In this document: positions 9,444 through 17,138 of the stretch, piece after piece
Layout: each line of letters begins with the position of its first letter
Position numbering within the stretch: position 1 is the first letter of the stretch
Assembly: GCF_042683245.1 (NCBI RefSeq)
Contig: NZ_JBHUJB010000031.1
Coordinates: 65,079 to 129,078 of the forward strand
Source of the DNA: Rubritalea tangerina
GTDB lineage: Bacteria; Verrucomicrobiota; Verrucomicrobiia; Verrucomicrobiales; Akkermansiaceae
Direction of reading: 5' to 3'
Length of the DNA stretch: 64,000 nucleotides
The notes under the pieces: model-generated
What the model saw: the letters and a program-made list of their open reading frames with translations, nothing else
Databases searched by the model: none
Told to the model about the DNA's origin: nothing
Made by a program: the position numbers and the translations under genes

Positions 9444-10232
9444 ATGAAGAACCAGCCATTAGTCATTGCCGATCGCAGTTTTGAGTCACGTTTGATGACC
9501 GGTACGGGCAAATTTGCCTCGAACCCATTGATGCGTGATGCGTTAGCCGCTTCGGGATCAGAGATTGTGACAGTGGCATTGCGTCGTGCTGATTTGAGTG
9601 GTGGCAATGACCCCTACGCAAACATTCTCGAGTTTATCGACTCAGAGAAGTATCTGTTGCTGCCGAATACCAGTGGCGCGATGGATGCGGAGGAGGCCGT
9701 GCGACTCGCACGTTTAGCTGCAGCGGCGGGCTTACCCAAGTGGGTCAAGTTAGAGATTCACCCGGACCCAAGATATCTTTTACCTGACCCGATTGAGACA
9801 CTGAAGGCTGCGGAGATTCTGGTGAAGGAAGGTTTCACGGTTCTACCCTACATTAATGCAGACCCCGTCTTGGCTAAGCGTTTACAGGAAGTAGGCACGG
9901 CAGCTGTGATGCCATTAGGAGCACCTATTGGTTCTAACAAAGGTGTGGTGACACGCGATCAGATTAGAATAATCGTGGAGCAGGCGACTGTACCTGTGGT
10001 TGTGGATGCGGGCTTGGGTGCTCCCTCACATGCTGCTGAGGCTATGGAGCTAGGGGCTGATGCCGTGTTAGTGAATACGGCGATTGCGATTGCATCTGAT
10101 CCGGTGCGCATGGGGGCTGCCTTCAAGGTTGCGGTGGAAGCTGGTCGAGCAGCTTATGAGATGGGCATGCCAGAAGTGATTGATGGTGCATCAGCAACTT
10201 CGCCGCTCACTGGCTTTTTAGAAGGTGCTTAG
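9444..10232 (+). CDS. thiG: thiazole synthase ThiG
   Basis: ThiG forms the thiazole phosphate of thiamine from 1-deoxy-xylulose-5-phosphate, dehydroglycine and ThiS thiocarboxylate. The TIM-barrel protein of 262 residues shows LMTGTGKF near residue 17, Lys102 in WVKLEI (the imine-forming lysine of the family), and the phosphate-binding block PLGAPIGSNKG. The C-terminus ASATSPLTGFL is also usual. No other thi gene and no TPP riboswitch are visible nearby, so the gene is detached from a pathway operon. There is no clear Shine-Dalgarno sequence before the ATG. Confidence 0.96.
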   Translation: MKNQPLVIADRSFESRLMTGTGKFASNPLMRDALAASGSEIVTVALRRADLSGGNDPYANILEFIDSEKYLLLPNTSGAMDAEEAVRLARLAAAAGLPKWVKLEIHPDPRYLLPDPIETLKAAEILVKEGFTVLPYINADPVLAKRLQEVGTAAVMPLGAPIGSNKGVVTRDQIRIIVEQATVPVVVDAGLGAPSHAAEAMELGADAVLVNTAIAIASDPVRMGAAFKVAVEAGRAAYEMGMPEVIDGASATSPLTGFLEGA

Positions 10233-10563
10233 GGCTAGGCTGAGAGCTCTCGTGACGCTATAGGGCCGAGATATGCGGTGTGGTGTCAGCTAAGTTCTCA
10301 AGATCATTGTTCGATAGTAGGTTGAGGAAATGGCTCCTGACAGATTCTTCTTTTATTAGGCTCGGGTTATTTTGATCAACTTTGTTCTTCGGTAGTCCGG
10401 AATGTCTATTCAGGGCTGCCTCTAGACTTATGGATCAGAAAAATTACCTTTCTCAATTATTTCCATTACTTAACTGGCACCACACTAGCAGGAATGCTCC
10501 ATCAGGAGGTGAGAGGGATGAGCAAACCTTGATTGTTAGTTGGGATTTCTATAGCGTCTTTCC
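10233..10563. other. intergenic stretch between thiG and the sulfotransferase gene
   Basis: About 330 bases without a supported gene. Weak items only: a GAGAGCTCTC palindrome just after thiG, and a possible promoter TTGATT (10529-10534) with TATAGC (10550-10555) at 15 base spacing just before the ATG at 10564. An 84-codon open frame at 10382-10636 has no protein-like character and overlaps the next gene. Confidence 0.4.
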
Positions 10564-12075
10564 ATGCAAGGATGTGAGCAATGGATCGTTCAGGGGATTC
10601 AGGCGAGAGAGGCGCAGTTGTACCAAAAAGCGTTAGAGTGCTTTGAACAGGCGGCTCGGTTAGACCCTGATGACGCTGCGATATTGCTTGAGCTAGCAAG
10701 GGGCCAGATAGAGGCAGGCTATATAGCGAGTGGTCGAGATTCCATTACTCGGCTTGCTGGTGCTGGGATTGAAGATACTGACTTTCAAGTGGCATTGGCT
10801 GAGTTGTGGATCTTGGTGGGGGAGACTGATAGGGCTCTTGATTGTTATGAGTGGGTGCATAGGCATCGTGTGGGGGCTGGCGACGGGGAGCTGGAGGGTA
10901 TGCTATTGTTAGAACGTGTTTTTGATGCTGAGAGGATAAGGGCATGGAATGAACGGGTGCAAAGGAGTGATATTGGGCGTGAGCAGCGTTGGTTTTGTGC
11001 CGCTATAGTGGCAAAATCTCTAGGGAACGTAGATGAGGCGATACGATTGTACGAGAGAGTTTGGGGGGCAGGGAATGGTGGGAATCTATTGATAGAGTCT
11101 GGATACCGTCTGGCACGTTTGTATGCAAAGGTGGGGCGGTTAGATGAAGCAATGGGTGTACTAGGGAAGTGTAAGGGATGGGAGGCGAAGGATATTGCCT
11201 TTAAGCATGTCTCACGGACGGTGACTGAGCGACGTAAGTTTGACAGTGAGCTTATGCATGCTCTACCCGATGGTTGGTTTGAGGATCGCAGGCCAGTTGA
11301 AGGTGCTGACAACGTTATGGTATTCGGGCACCCACGGAGCGGGACCTCGCTCATTACACAGAGGTTGTCTCAGTTAAGTGGAGCGGCTTGGGTGGATGAG
11401 CCAACATTGTTTGAAGCGATGGGACAGCGTTGGATGGAAGGACGAAGCTTGGATGATGGGGGAAAGAGCATGGCTAGCTTGTTAGCTGGAGCTAGTGGTG
11501 ATGAGGCGCTGGAGTTCAATGATGCATATTGCGCACAATTACGGGGTTATAGAGAAGGGGAGAATAGGGTGTGGATAGATAAGAATCCAGGTCTCACGGG
11601 GTCACTGGCGAGTGTACATCGTTTATTGCCAGGCGTTGCGTGGATGACTGTGTTAAGAGATCCGAGAGATGTGGCAATGAGTTGTTATTTTCAGAGATTT
11701 GGAGCGACGCATTTGGGGTGGTCGTGTTTGAGTCCAGAGGGTGCATTAGCTGCCGTGACGCATACGATGGGAATGTGGACCAAGGTTGAGGAGCAGCTGA
11801 AGGGTACGGCGCGCGTGCTTGTGCGCTATGAAGATTTTGTAGCTCATGAGGGAGCTGAGTTAAGGCGCATCCTAGAGGAGTTGGCTTGGGAAGCCCCGGG
11901 GGGGGGCGAGCAGGAACGAGAAGTGGAGCTGAATCTATCTCCATCATTTGAGGACATTCATGTGGCGACCTACCAGTCAGCTTGTGGTCGTTGGCGGGAG
12001 GCTGGGGAGACATTTAGCATTGATGGTGGTTCAGGGAGGCAAGTTCTTGAAAGCTTGGGCTACTCAGCTGACTGA
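10564..12075 (+). CDS. TPR-repeat sulfotransferase
   Basis: A 503-residue two-part protein. Residues 1-210 are tetratricopeptide-like helical repeats (ALECFEQAARLDPDDA and similar blocks). From about 250 a PAPS-dependent sulfotransferase domain follows: the 5'-phosphosulfate loop GHPRSGTSL at 255-263 and the 3'-phosphate motif RDPRDVAMS near 362. This layout is found in bacterial proteins of the tyrosyl-protein or glycan sulfotransferase type. No signal peptide is visible, so it would act in the cytosol, perhaps on a carbohydrate precursor. Codon use looks looser than in thiG (many GGG, AGG and ATA codons), a mild hint of recent arrival or low expression. The acceptor is unknown. Confidence 0.87.
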   Translation: MQGCEQWIVQGIQAREAQLYQKALECFEQAARLDPDDAAILLELARGQIEAGYIASGRDSITRLAGAGIEDTDFQVALAELWILVGETDRALDCYEWVHRHRVGAGDGELEGMLLLERVFDAERIRAWNERVQRSDIGREQRWFCAAIVAKSLGNVDEAIRLYERVWGAGNGGNLLIESGYRLARLYAKVGRLDEAMGVLGKCKGWEAKDIAFKHVSRTVTERRKFDSELMHALPDGWFEDRRPVEGADNVMVFGHPRSGTSLITQRLSQLSGAAWVDEPTLFEAMGQRWMEGRSLDDGGKSMASLLAGASGDEALEFNDAYCAQLRGYREGENRVWIDKNPGLTGSLASVHRLLPGVAWMTVLRDPRDVAMSCYFQRFGATHLGWSCLSPEGALAAVTHTMGMWTKVEEQLKGTARVLVRYEDFVAHEGAELRRILEELAWEAPGGGEQEREVELNLSPSFEDIHVATYQSACGRWREAGETFSIDGGSGRQVLESLGYSAD

Positions 12076-12083
12076 GGATGAGA

Positions 12084-12117
12084 TAAAAAAAAGCAGCACA
12101 TTGCGTCAATGTGCTGC
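12084..12117 (-). terminator. rho-independent terminator of the PEP-CTERM gene (minus strand)
   Basis: GCAGCACATTG (12093-12103) pairs perfectly with CAATGTGCTGC (12107-12117) over a 3-base loop. The run of A at 12084-12092 gives an uninterrupted T tract on the minus strand, so it mainly ends the gene at 12148-12849; it also lies just after the sulfotransferase stop. Confidence 0.9.
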
Positions 12118-12147
12118 TGTATGGGAACTTGCAGTGTGTATGTGGTG

Positions 12148-12849
12148 TTAGCGCTTGCGCCTGATCACGAGGGTGAGCGCACCGAGCCCGACTAAGAGTG
12201 TGCTGGAAGGTTCGGGAACAGCAACGATGGCGATGCCGGCAATGCCCCCCCTGGCGCTACCACTTCGGGGGAGGCCATCGATAAAGAGGGTGTCACTGGT
12301 GAGTCCTGAGATTTCGCCGAAGCCCGAGTGTCTGCCGCCACTTGTGATAACTTGGTTGATACTAAAACTACCGAGGCTGGCACCTCCATCTGAGACAAAC
12401 AAGGGGACGTTGTCTCGGATATCCGTGGTGGTGGAGTCACCACTACCAATGAAAGTGATGGTATAGCTGGTATTTGAGCCGAGCCACGCTGAGAGGCCGC
12501 TGATGCTGACGGTAGCACCCGATCCTCCATCGTCGAGGTAGCCATGGTAGATTTCTTCAGCTCCGGCAGTGCCTGAGAAGGTGTTGGCTTGAGACCATTC
12601 GGTAGAAGCTGTCCAAGTAAAGGAGACGCCATCAAGAGTGGTTGAGCCATTGGGAGTGTCAGACGTGTTGGTCCAGTCACCGGCATCAATGCCAAAAGCT
12701 GTGCCTGAAACATCAGCAAGTTTAGCGGCACTATACCTACCGCCTAGGAAGTTAATGGCTAGTGTTGAGGCTTTTGAAACAGCAGAGGTTCCTCCAATCA
12801 TAGATGCTGTCAAAACAGCAGTTTTGATCCTGTTTTTATTGTATTTCAT
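12148..12849 (-). CDS. PEP-CTERM sorting-domain exported protein
   Basis: A 233-residue secreted protein. The N-terminus is a signal peptide (about 1-27, ending SKAS). The C-terminus has the three-part sorting signal: VPEPSS, a hydrophobic helix and RRKR. In PEP-CTERM/exosortase systems the helix is cleaved and the protein is handed to the cell surface or exopolysaccharide. The middle is rich in Gly, Ser and Thr, beta-rich in appearance, with no catalytic motif. A second protein of the same kind lies at 15109-15804. No exosortase is in the window. Its own promoter and terminator make it monocistronic. Confidence 0.88.
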   Translation of the reverse strand: MKYNKNRIKTAVLTASMIGGTSAVSKASTLAINFLGGRYSAAKLADVSGTAFGIDAGDWTNTSDTPNGSTTLDGVSFTWTASTEWSQANTFSGTAGAEEIYHGYLDDGGSGATVSISGLSAWLGSNTSYTITFIGSGDSTTTDIRDNVPLFVSDGGASLGSFSINQVITSGGRHSGFGEISGLTSDTLFIDGLPRSGSARGGIAGIAIVAVPEPSSTLLVGLGALTLVIRRKR

Positions 12850-12885
12850 TTTTCTATCGAGGGTGATGGGAAGGTGGGCTTCTAT

Positions 12886-12914
12886 GTTATAGGTAGAAAG
12901 AAAATGTGGGTCAA
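12886..12914 (-). promoter_or_regulatory. sigma-70-type promoter of the PEP-CTERM gene
   Basis: On the minus strand TTGACC (12914-12909) and TATAAC (12891-12886) are spaced by exactly 17 bases, with transcription expected to begin near 12879, about 30 bases before the ATG at 12849. Both hexamers are five-of-six matches. The short leader contains no Shine-Dalgarno sequence (TAGAAAAATG at the start). Confidence 0.7.
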
Positions 12915-13091
12915 CGAGAAATTTAAGGAGGGTGAATAAGATGTAGGGAAGAAGTCGCTCCGGAATGTATGAAGCATGTGAGGGTTTGAGGTAGTGAGGG
13001 CGATGGGTGGGGGAGAATGCGTTTGGAAGGATTGTAAAAAATTAGGAAACTCACTATTGCCAAGGAGGTGATGTGGGTTTATCGAACCAGC

Positions 13092-13529
13092 ATGAGCTTA
13101 ATTGCAGACGATTCCGCCCTGATGGCGACTACGAAGTCACTTTGTGAGACATTGGTTTCTCAGGAAGAATTCAAGAACCTTCACAACAGTGTTGAGGCAT
13201 TCCTCAGCAATGACGAAGCACGCCTCCAGTACCAATCTGTGCACGAGAGTGGTGAGGCGCTTAACAACAAGCAACGTTCAGGTGTTGAGCTCAGCGATTC
13301 TGAGATTAATGAATTTGAGCAAGCTCGTGAGCAGCTTCTTCAGAATTCTGTGGTGACTGACTTTATGGACGCGCAGCGTGAGCTTCAGATGGTTCAGCAG
13401 GCGATTGGTAAGTACGTCGGCCTGACCCTTGAGCTTGGTCGCGTACCTACGGAAGAGGATTTTGCTGCGGCAGCTGGCCAAGGTGGTGGTTGTTGTGGTG
13501 GCGGCGGAGGTGGTGGCTGCGGCTGCTAA
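13092..13529 (+). CDS. YlbF family protein with Gly/Cys-rich C-terminal tail
   Basis: A helical protein of 145 residues of the YlbF/YmcA (Com_YlbF) family; in Bacillus these form the RicAFT complex, which carries Fe-S clusters and affects RNA processing and development. The signature region EEFKNLHNSVEAFLSNDEA and the later helical ELQMVQQAIGKYV block are visible. The last 17 residues are almost only Gly and Cys (GGGCC...GCGC, four Cys), which could hold a metal or cluster. I start at ATG 13092 (MSLIADDSA). A strong AGGAGG at 13063-13068 is 23 bases upstream, and an ATG at 13071 sits only 2 bases after it, so the true start is uncertain. A strong terminator follows. Confidence 0.82.
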   Translation: MSLIADDSALMATTKSLCETLVSQEEFKNLHNSVEAFLSNDEARLQYQSVHESGEALNNKQRSGVELSDSEINEFEQAREQLLQNSVVTDFMDAQRELQMVQQAIGKYVGLTLELGRVPTEEDFAAAAGQGGGCCGGGGGGGCGC

Positions 13530-13555
13530 TTCTGAGCACAGAGCAAAATTTTTAC

Positions 13556-13590
13556 AACCAACGTGGCGGCAGCGACGTTGGTTTTTTATT
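13556..13590 (+). terminator. rho-independent terminator after the YlbF-family gene
   Basis: AACCAACGT (13556-13564) pairs with ACGTTGGTT (13575-13583), followed by a T run to 13587. It separates the YlbF gene from the M20 peptidase gene and argues against peptidase starts upstream of it. Confidence 0.88.
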
Positions 13591-13627
13591 TTCGATCTTC
13601 GCGCTTGCTTCGGAGATGGGGATTCGC

Positions 13628-14977
13628 ATGAATGGCGTCATGCAATCTGAGCTTGATGACTTATTTGAATTCCTTCGTTTTCCCAGCATTTCTACGGCAT
13701 CTGAGCACGGTAAGGACGTGCGTGCTTGTGGGGAGTGGTTGTTAGGAAAATTATCGTCCATGGGGTTGGATGCGGAGCTACATGAGACTGCGGGGCATCC
13801 TGTGGTGGTCGCACGCAATGCGCACCATGATGACCGAAAGACCGTTTTGATTTATGGTCACTATGATGTGCAGCCAGTAGATCCTTTGGAATTATGGGAC
13901 ACTCCGCCATTTGAGCCAGTATTGAAGGATGGTCGGATTTGGGCACGCGGTGCTACAGATAATAAAGGGCAGATGTTAGCACATGTATTAGGTGTGGAGC
14001 AGACGCTGAAAGAAGAGGGTGAATTACCTGTGAATTTGATTTTTCTCTTTGAGGGTGAAGAGGAGATAGGTAGTCCAAACCTTGTGCCATTTATTGAGGC
14101 GCACAAAGAAGTGTTAGCTTGCGATATTATCGCAGTTTCGGACACTGGGATGGTGGCGCGTGGGGTTCCGACGATGGGATATGGCCTGCGAGGTATCACA
14201 TGCTGTGAGGTTACGGTGAAGGGACCGGCTGGGGATCTTCATTCAGGAGTCTATGGGGGAGCTGTGGCGAACCCGGCAACGGCAGTGGCGCGACTGGTTG
14301 CGAGTTTACATGATGCGGATGGTAAGATTGCGATTGAAGGGTTTTACGATGACGTGAAGCCATTAGAGGGGTGGGAGCGTGAGATGTGGGCACAAGTTCC
14401 TGGGGTGAGTGACGCGGACCTTCTCGCCCAGACAGGTGCACCAGAGGTCTTTGGTGAACCTGGATACAGTTCGGCTGAGCGTTTGTGGGCACGGCCGACA
14501 GCTGAAGTTAATGGCATAGGTGGTGGCTACCAAGGTGAAGGGTCGAAAACGGTACTTCCCGCAGAAGCGATGGCGAAGTTTTCATTCAGATTGGTGCCGA
14601 ATCAGGACCCCATCGACATCAGTCGGAAGGTTCAGGCTCATTTGGAAAAGCACGCACCCGCAGGTGTTCGAGTGAGCGTGGAGGCGGGCCATGACGGTAA
14701 ACCCTACTATACGGATCCCCACAGTGCTTATGGCAAGGCTGCTCAGGTTGCTTTAGAGAAGGCATTTGGGAAACAGCCTGTGCTTATTAGAGAAGGAGGA
14801 AGCATTCCGATTATCAAGGACATGCAGGATATTCTAGGAGCGGATACGCTTTTACTTGGGCTCGCATTACCTGATTGTCAAATTCATGCCCCTAACGAGA
14901 ATTTCTGGGTAGAGAACTTCGAGGCTGGAATAGCGATGAACCGTATTTTGCTAGGTGAACTCGCTAGTGTGGAATAA
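13628..14977 (+). CDS. M20 family metallopeptidase (dipeptidase)
   Basis: A cytosolic dizinc peptidase of 449 residues. The zinc ligands and catalytic residues are in place: HYD with H78 and D80, D111 in GATDNKGQ, the GEEE block with E144/E145, and a late conserved His (CQIHAPNE). The dimerisation domain is inserted after about residue 190 (GVYGGAVANPA). This layout matches the M20 dipeptidases of the CNDP/PepV type that release amino acids from short peptides. The open frame extends to 13490, but a terminator lies inside that extension, so I take ATG 13628 (13616 is an alternative). It is followed by a shared terminator. Confidence 0.93.
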   Translation: MNGVMQSELDDLFEFLRFPSISTASEHGKDVRACGEWLLGKLSSMGLDAELHETAGHPVVVARNAHHDDRKTVLIYGHYDVQPVDPLELWDTPPFEPVLKDGRIWARGATDNKGQMLAHVLGVEQTLKEEGELPVNLIFLFEGEEEIGSPNLVPFIEAHKEVLACDIIAVSDTGMVARGVPTMGYGLRGITCCEVTVKGPAGDLHSGVYGGAVANPATAVARLVASLHDADGKIAIEGFYDDVKPLEGWEREMWAQVPGVSDADLLAQTGAPEVFGEPGYSSAERLWARPTAEVNGIGGGYQGEGSKTVLPAEAMAKFSFRLVPNQDPIDISRKVQAHLEKHAPAGVRVSVEAGHDGKPYYTDPHSAYGKAAQVALEKAFGKQPVLIREGGSIPIIKDMQDILGADTLLLGLALPDCQIHAPNENFWVENFEAGIAMNRILLGELASVE

Positions 14978-15038
14978 GTAGAGACCTGTGTGAGATAGTA
15001 TAGTCCTACTTGTTGGTCTTTACGGGAAGTATCAAAGA

Positions 15039-15070
15039 AAAAGCCAACTAGCACTCGCTAGTTGGCTTTT
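15039..15070. terminator. bidirectional terminator between the M20 peptidase and PEP-CTERM genes
   Basis: AAAAGCCAACTAGC (15039-15052) pairs perfectly with GCTAGTTGGCTTTT (15057-15070) over a 4-base loop. The stem ends in A and T runs, so it can act on both convergent genes. Confidence 0.9.
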
Positions 15071-15108
15071 GCATGTATCGAATACACACAACGATGAAAA
15101 GAGGCGTT

Positions 15109-15804
15109 TTACTTGCGGCGTCGCATGATGAGGGCAAGTCCACCAAGGCCGATGAGAGCGGAGGTACTTGGCTCTGGGACTGCGGTCAGGGTGAGAGCTG
15201 ACAAGGCATGGTTGGCTGTAGAGGCATTGCTAAGTACGACGACGAGTGTCTTATCGGTGGATTTTAAGCCGGAGAGGCTGGTGTATACGGGTTCTCCAGC
15301 GGTGCTTACCGTACCAAAGGAATCACTATCTTGACCGGAGACGGAAATGACTTGGCCGTCGAAGCTTGTGTTGCCAGAGAACTGGCCAATGACAGCAGTG
15401 AGGTCGTAGCGGAGTGTGTCGTCCAGGTTTTTGAAAGTAAGAAGCGTGACGCGCGTGCCTACGCCGCCACCGAAAATGCCCAACCAATCCTCCATGTGGG
15501 CATCTTGAAAGGGTGAGATTTCACCTGCAGATCCAGCAGAGGGGTCAGAATTGTTATAGCCACCAGCGGCACCTGGGCCGCTCACTTGGATGGTAACTCC
15601 GGTGGCGGCATTGTCAGAGTAGCGGTTCAGTGCGATATCGGAGTCAAAAGATCCGATGACGTTGAAATTGTCACCAGCATCTGGAGCTGAAGTGCCGAAG
15701 TCGATTCCAATTAGGTCCCCAGCAAAGATTGCTGCTTGAGTTGAGCCCATTGAAGCAGATGCAGCTAGCACGGCTGAGAGGACGAGTTTAGTCGTTTTTT
15801 TCAT
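15109..15804 (-). CDS. PEP-CTERM sorting-domain exported protein (second copy type)
   Basis: A 231-residue exported protein with a signal peptide (about 1-25, ASMGSTQAA) and a C-terminal VPEPST, hydrophobic helix and RRRK tail: the exosortase sorting signal. The body is acidic and Gly/Ser/Asp-rich with beta-strand character (IGIDFGTSAPDAG near residue 33 resembles the IDFG opening of many Verrucomicrobia PEP-CTERM proteins). The only likeness to the protein at 12148 is in the sorting tail and general composition. Its 5' leader holds an inverted repeat (15836-15863). Function beyond surface location is unknown. Confidence 0.88.
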   Translation of the reverse strand: MKKTTKLVLSAVLAASASMGSTQAAIFAGDLIGIDFGTSAPDAGDNFNVIGSFDSDIALNRYSDNAATGVTIQVSGPGAAGGYNNSDPSAGSAGEISPFQDAHMEDWLGIFGGGVGTRVTLLTFKNLDDTLRYDLTAVIGQFSGNTSFDGQVISVSGQDSDSFGTVSTAGEPVYTSLSGLKSTDKTLVVVLSNASTANHALSALTLTAVPEPSTSALIGLGGLALIMRRRK

Positions 15805-15835
15805 AGTTGTACTGTTTTTTATTTAGTTGGGGTTG

Positions 15836-15863
15836 CCCCGTCCTTAGTCCTTGTTTGACGGGG
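15836..15863. repeat. inverted repeat upstream of the second PEP-CTERM gene
   Basis: CCCCGTC (15836-15842) and GACGGGG (15857-15863) enclose a 14-base loop. No T run follows on either strand, so it is more likely a leader or operator structure than a terminator. It lies between the Gfo/Idh stop at 15896 and the PEP-CTERM start at 15804. Confidence 0.35.
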
Positions 15864-15895
15864 AAATAGTTCTCAAGTGTGGTAGCGGTGAACTC

Positions 15896-17062
15896 TTAAG
15901 ATGCAGGTGCGCTGCACATGTTAGAGGATGGTTTTTCGAGGGTGAATGAAGGGAGGTGTTTGATGGCGCCACCTTCGAGTGCTGACTCGTGAGACAAGAT
16001 TCCGACGCATGTCCAGTTGGCAGATTCTGCGGCATCTGGGAAGCATGGGCGATTTTCTAGGAGAGCTGAGACGAATGCATGGACGAGGTGTGGGTGTGAG
16101 CCACCGTGTCCAGCGCCTTGAGTGAAGGAAAGGTGTTCTTCGCCTGTGTCACCGCCGAAGACGCCACCTGTGGTGAAGGGGGCAATTTCATCAGGGAGGT
16201 AGTGGGCATAGTCTGGGCATGTGACAGTCTCAGGAATTTCAGGCTCAGGCTTTTTAGCGGTGTGAACGACAAGTGGTTCATGTTCGATGAGTGGCCATTC
16301 GACAGATTTTTTTGAGCCGTAGACTTCGAAGCTTTCGCGGTACTGGCGTGCGGTATCAAAGAGGGAGCGGTAGACTTGGCCACTGAGCTTGGAGTCCTTG
16401 AATTTGATATGGGCAGTTTCAACAGCGAAGGGAGAGCCATATTCCGCTTCGAGCTCTGGGCGGATTTGGCCAGAACCGAAGCAGGAGACGTATTCGGCAC
16501 GGTCGCGTGTGAGGCCGAGTACTGGGCCAACGCAGTGGGTGGCGTAGTGCATTGGGGGAAGCCCTGGCCAGTAGCTGGGCCAGCCGTCCATGTCTTGTTG
16601 GTGGCTGCCTTTAAGGAATTGGACATCACCGAGTTCGCCTTTATCGTAGAGTTCTTTCATGAAGAGGAACTCACGGCTGTAGACGACGGTTTCCATCATC
16701 ATGTACTGGAGGCCAGTTTCCTTACAGAGTCTGCAGATTTCTTCGCATTCTTCGACGCTTGTGGCCATGGGGACGGTACATGCGACATGCTTACCGGCTT
16801 TGAGGGCTTGGATTGACTGTTGGCCGTGTAGAGGGATGGGAGTGTTGATGTGAACGGCGTCGACTTCGGGGGCGAGCAGGAGTTCTTCGTAGCTGGTGTA
16901 GCGTTTTTCGATGCCAAATTTGTCACCGATTTCATTTAGTGAATCTTCATTTCTTTGGCAGATAGCTACTAAATTTGCATTTGGGTGACGTTGGTAAATC
17001 GGGATAAATTCAGAACCGAATCCTAGGCCAACAATCGCTACATTTATCTTTTTATCACTCAT
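15896..17062 (-). CDS. Gfo/Idh/MocA family NAD(P)-dependent oxidoreductase
   Basis: A 388-residue sugar or inositol dehydrogenase-like protein. The N-terminal Rossmann fold begins VAIVGLGFGSEFIP and continues with the family phrases HINTPIPLHGQQSIQALKAGKHV and CTVPMA. EKP is replaced by TVPMA, so the usual catalytic-pair Lys is absent at that position. I use ATG 17062 (MSDKKINVAIVG); the longer frame to 17119 adds a non-family tail into the promoter of the divergent regulator. It is divergent from the PAS-AraC gene, only 76 bases apart, so that regulator probably controls it. A possible role is in 3-keto sugar chemistry along with the DUF1080 and ThuA proteins downstream. Confidence 0.88.
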   Translation of the reverse strand: MSDKKINVAIVGLGFGSEFIPIYQRHPNANLVAICQRNEDSLNEIGDKFGIEKRYTSYEELLLAPEVDAVHINTPIPLHGQQSIQALKAGKHVACTVPMATSVEECEEICRLCKETGLQYMMMETVVYSREFLFMKELYDKGELGDVQFLKGSHQQDMDGWPSYWPGLPPMHYATHCVGPVLGLTRDRAEYVSCFGSGQIRPELEAEYGSPFAVETAHIKFKDSKLSGQVYRSLFDTARQYRESFEVYGSKKSVEWPLIEHEPLVVHTAKKPEPEIPETVTCPDYAHYLPDEIAPFTTGGVFGGDTGEEHLSFTQGAGHGGSHPHLVHAFVSALLENRPCFPDAAESANWTCVGILSHESALEGGAIKHLPSFTLEKPSSNMCSAPAS

Positions 17063-17075
17063 AGATTTAAATGTG

Positions 17076-17081
17076 ACTATA
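17076..17081 (-). promoter_or_regulatory. possible -10 element of the Gfo/Idh gene without a -35 match
   Basis: TATAGT on the minus strand lies 14 bases before the ATG at 17062, and nothing near TTGACA is seen 15-19 bases upstream. That would suit a promoter needing the divergent AraC-type activator. Very tentative. Confidence 0.25.
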
Positions 17082-17138
17082 GTGGGAAGTTGAAAAATGA
17101 TCTTGTGCGAGTAGGACAAAAATTATGATAAATGAGAC

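Noticed and set aside
10233..10285. CTGAGA near the thiG gene as a possible TPP riboswitch
   Set aside because: It lies after, not before, thiG and the rest of the TPP consensus is missing.
10382..10636. 84-codon frame between thiG and the sulfotransferase
   Set aside because: It overlaps the start of the sulfotransferase, has no domain-like features and no family texture.
13480..13530. G-rich repeat at the end of the YlbF gene as a DNA repeat element
   Set aside because: It is explained by Gly and Cys codons of the protein tail.
13490..13627. Upstream extension of the M20 peptidase frame
   Set aside because: It overlaps the end of the YlbF gene and a strong terminator, so it is not translated as part of the peptidase.
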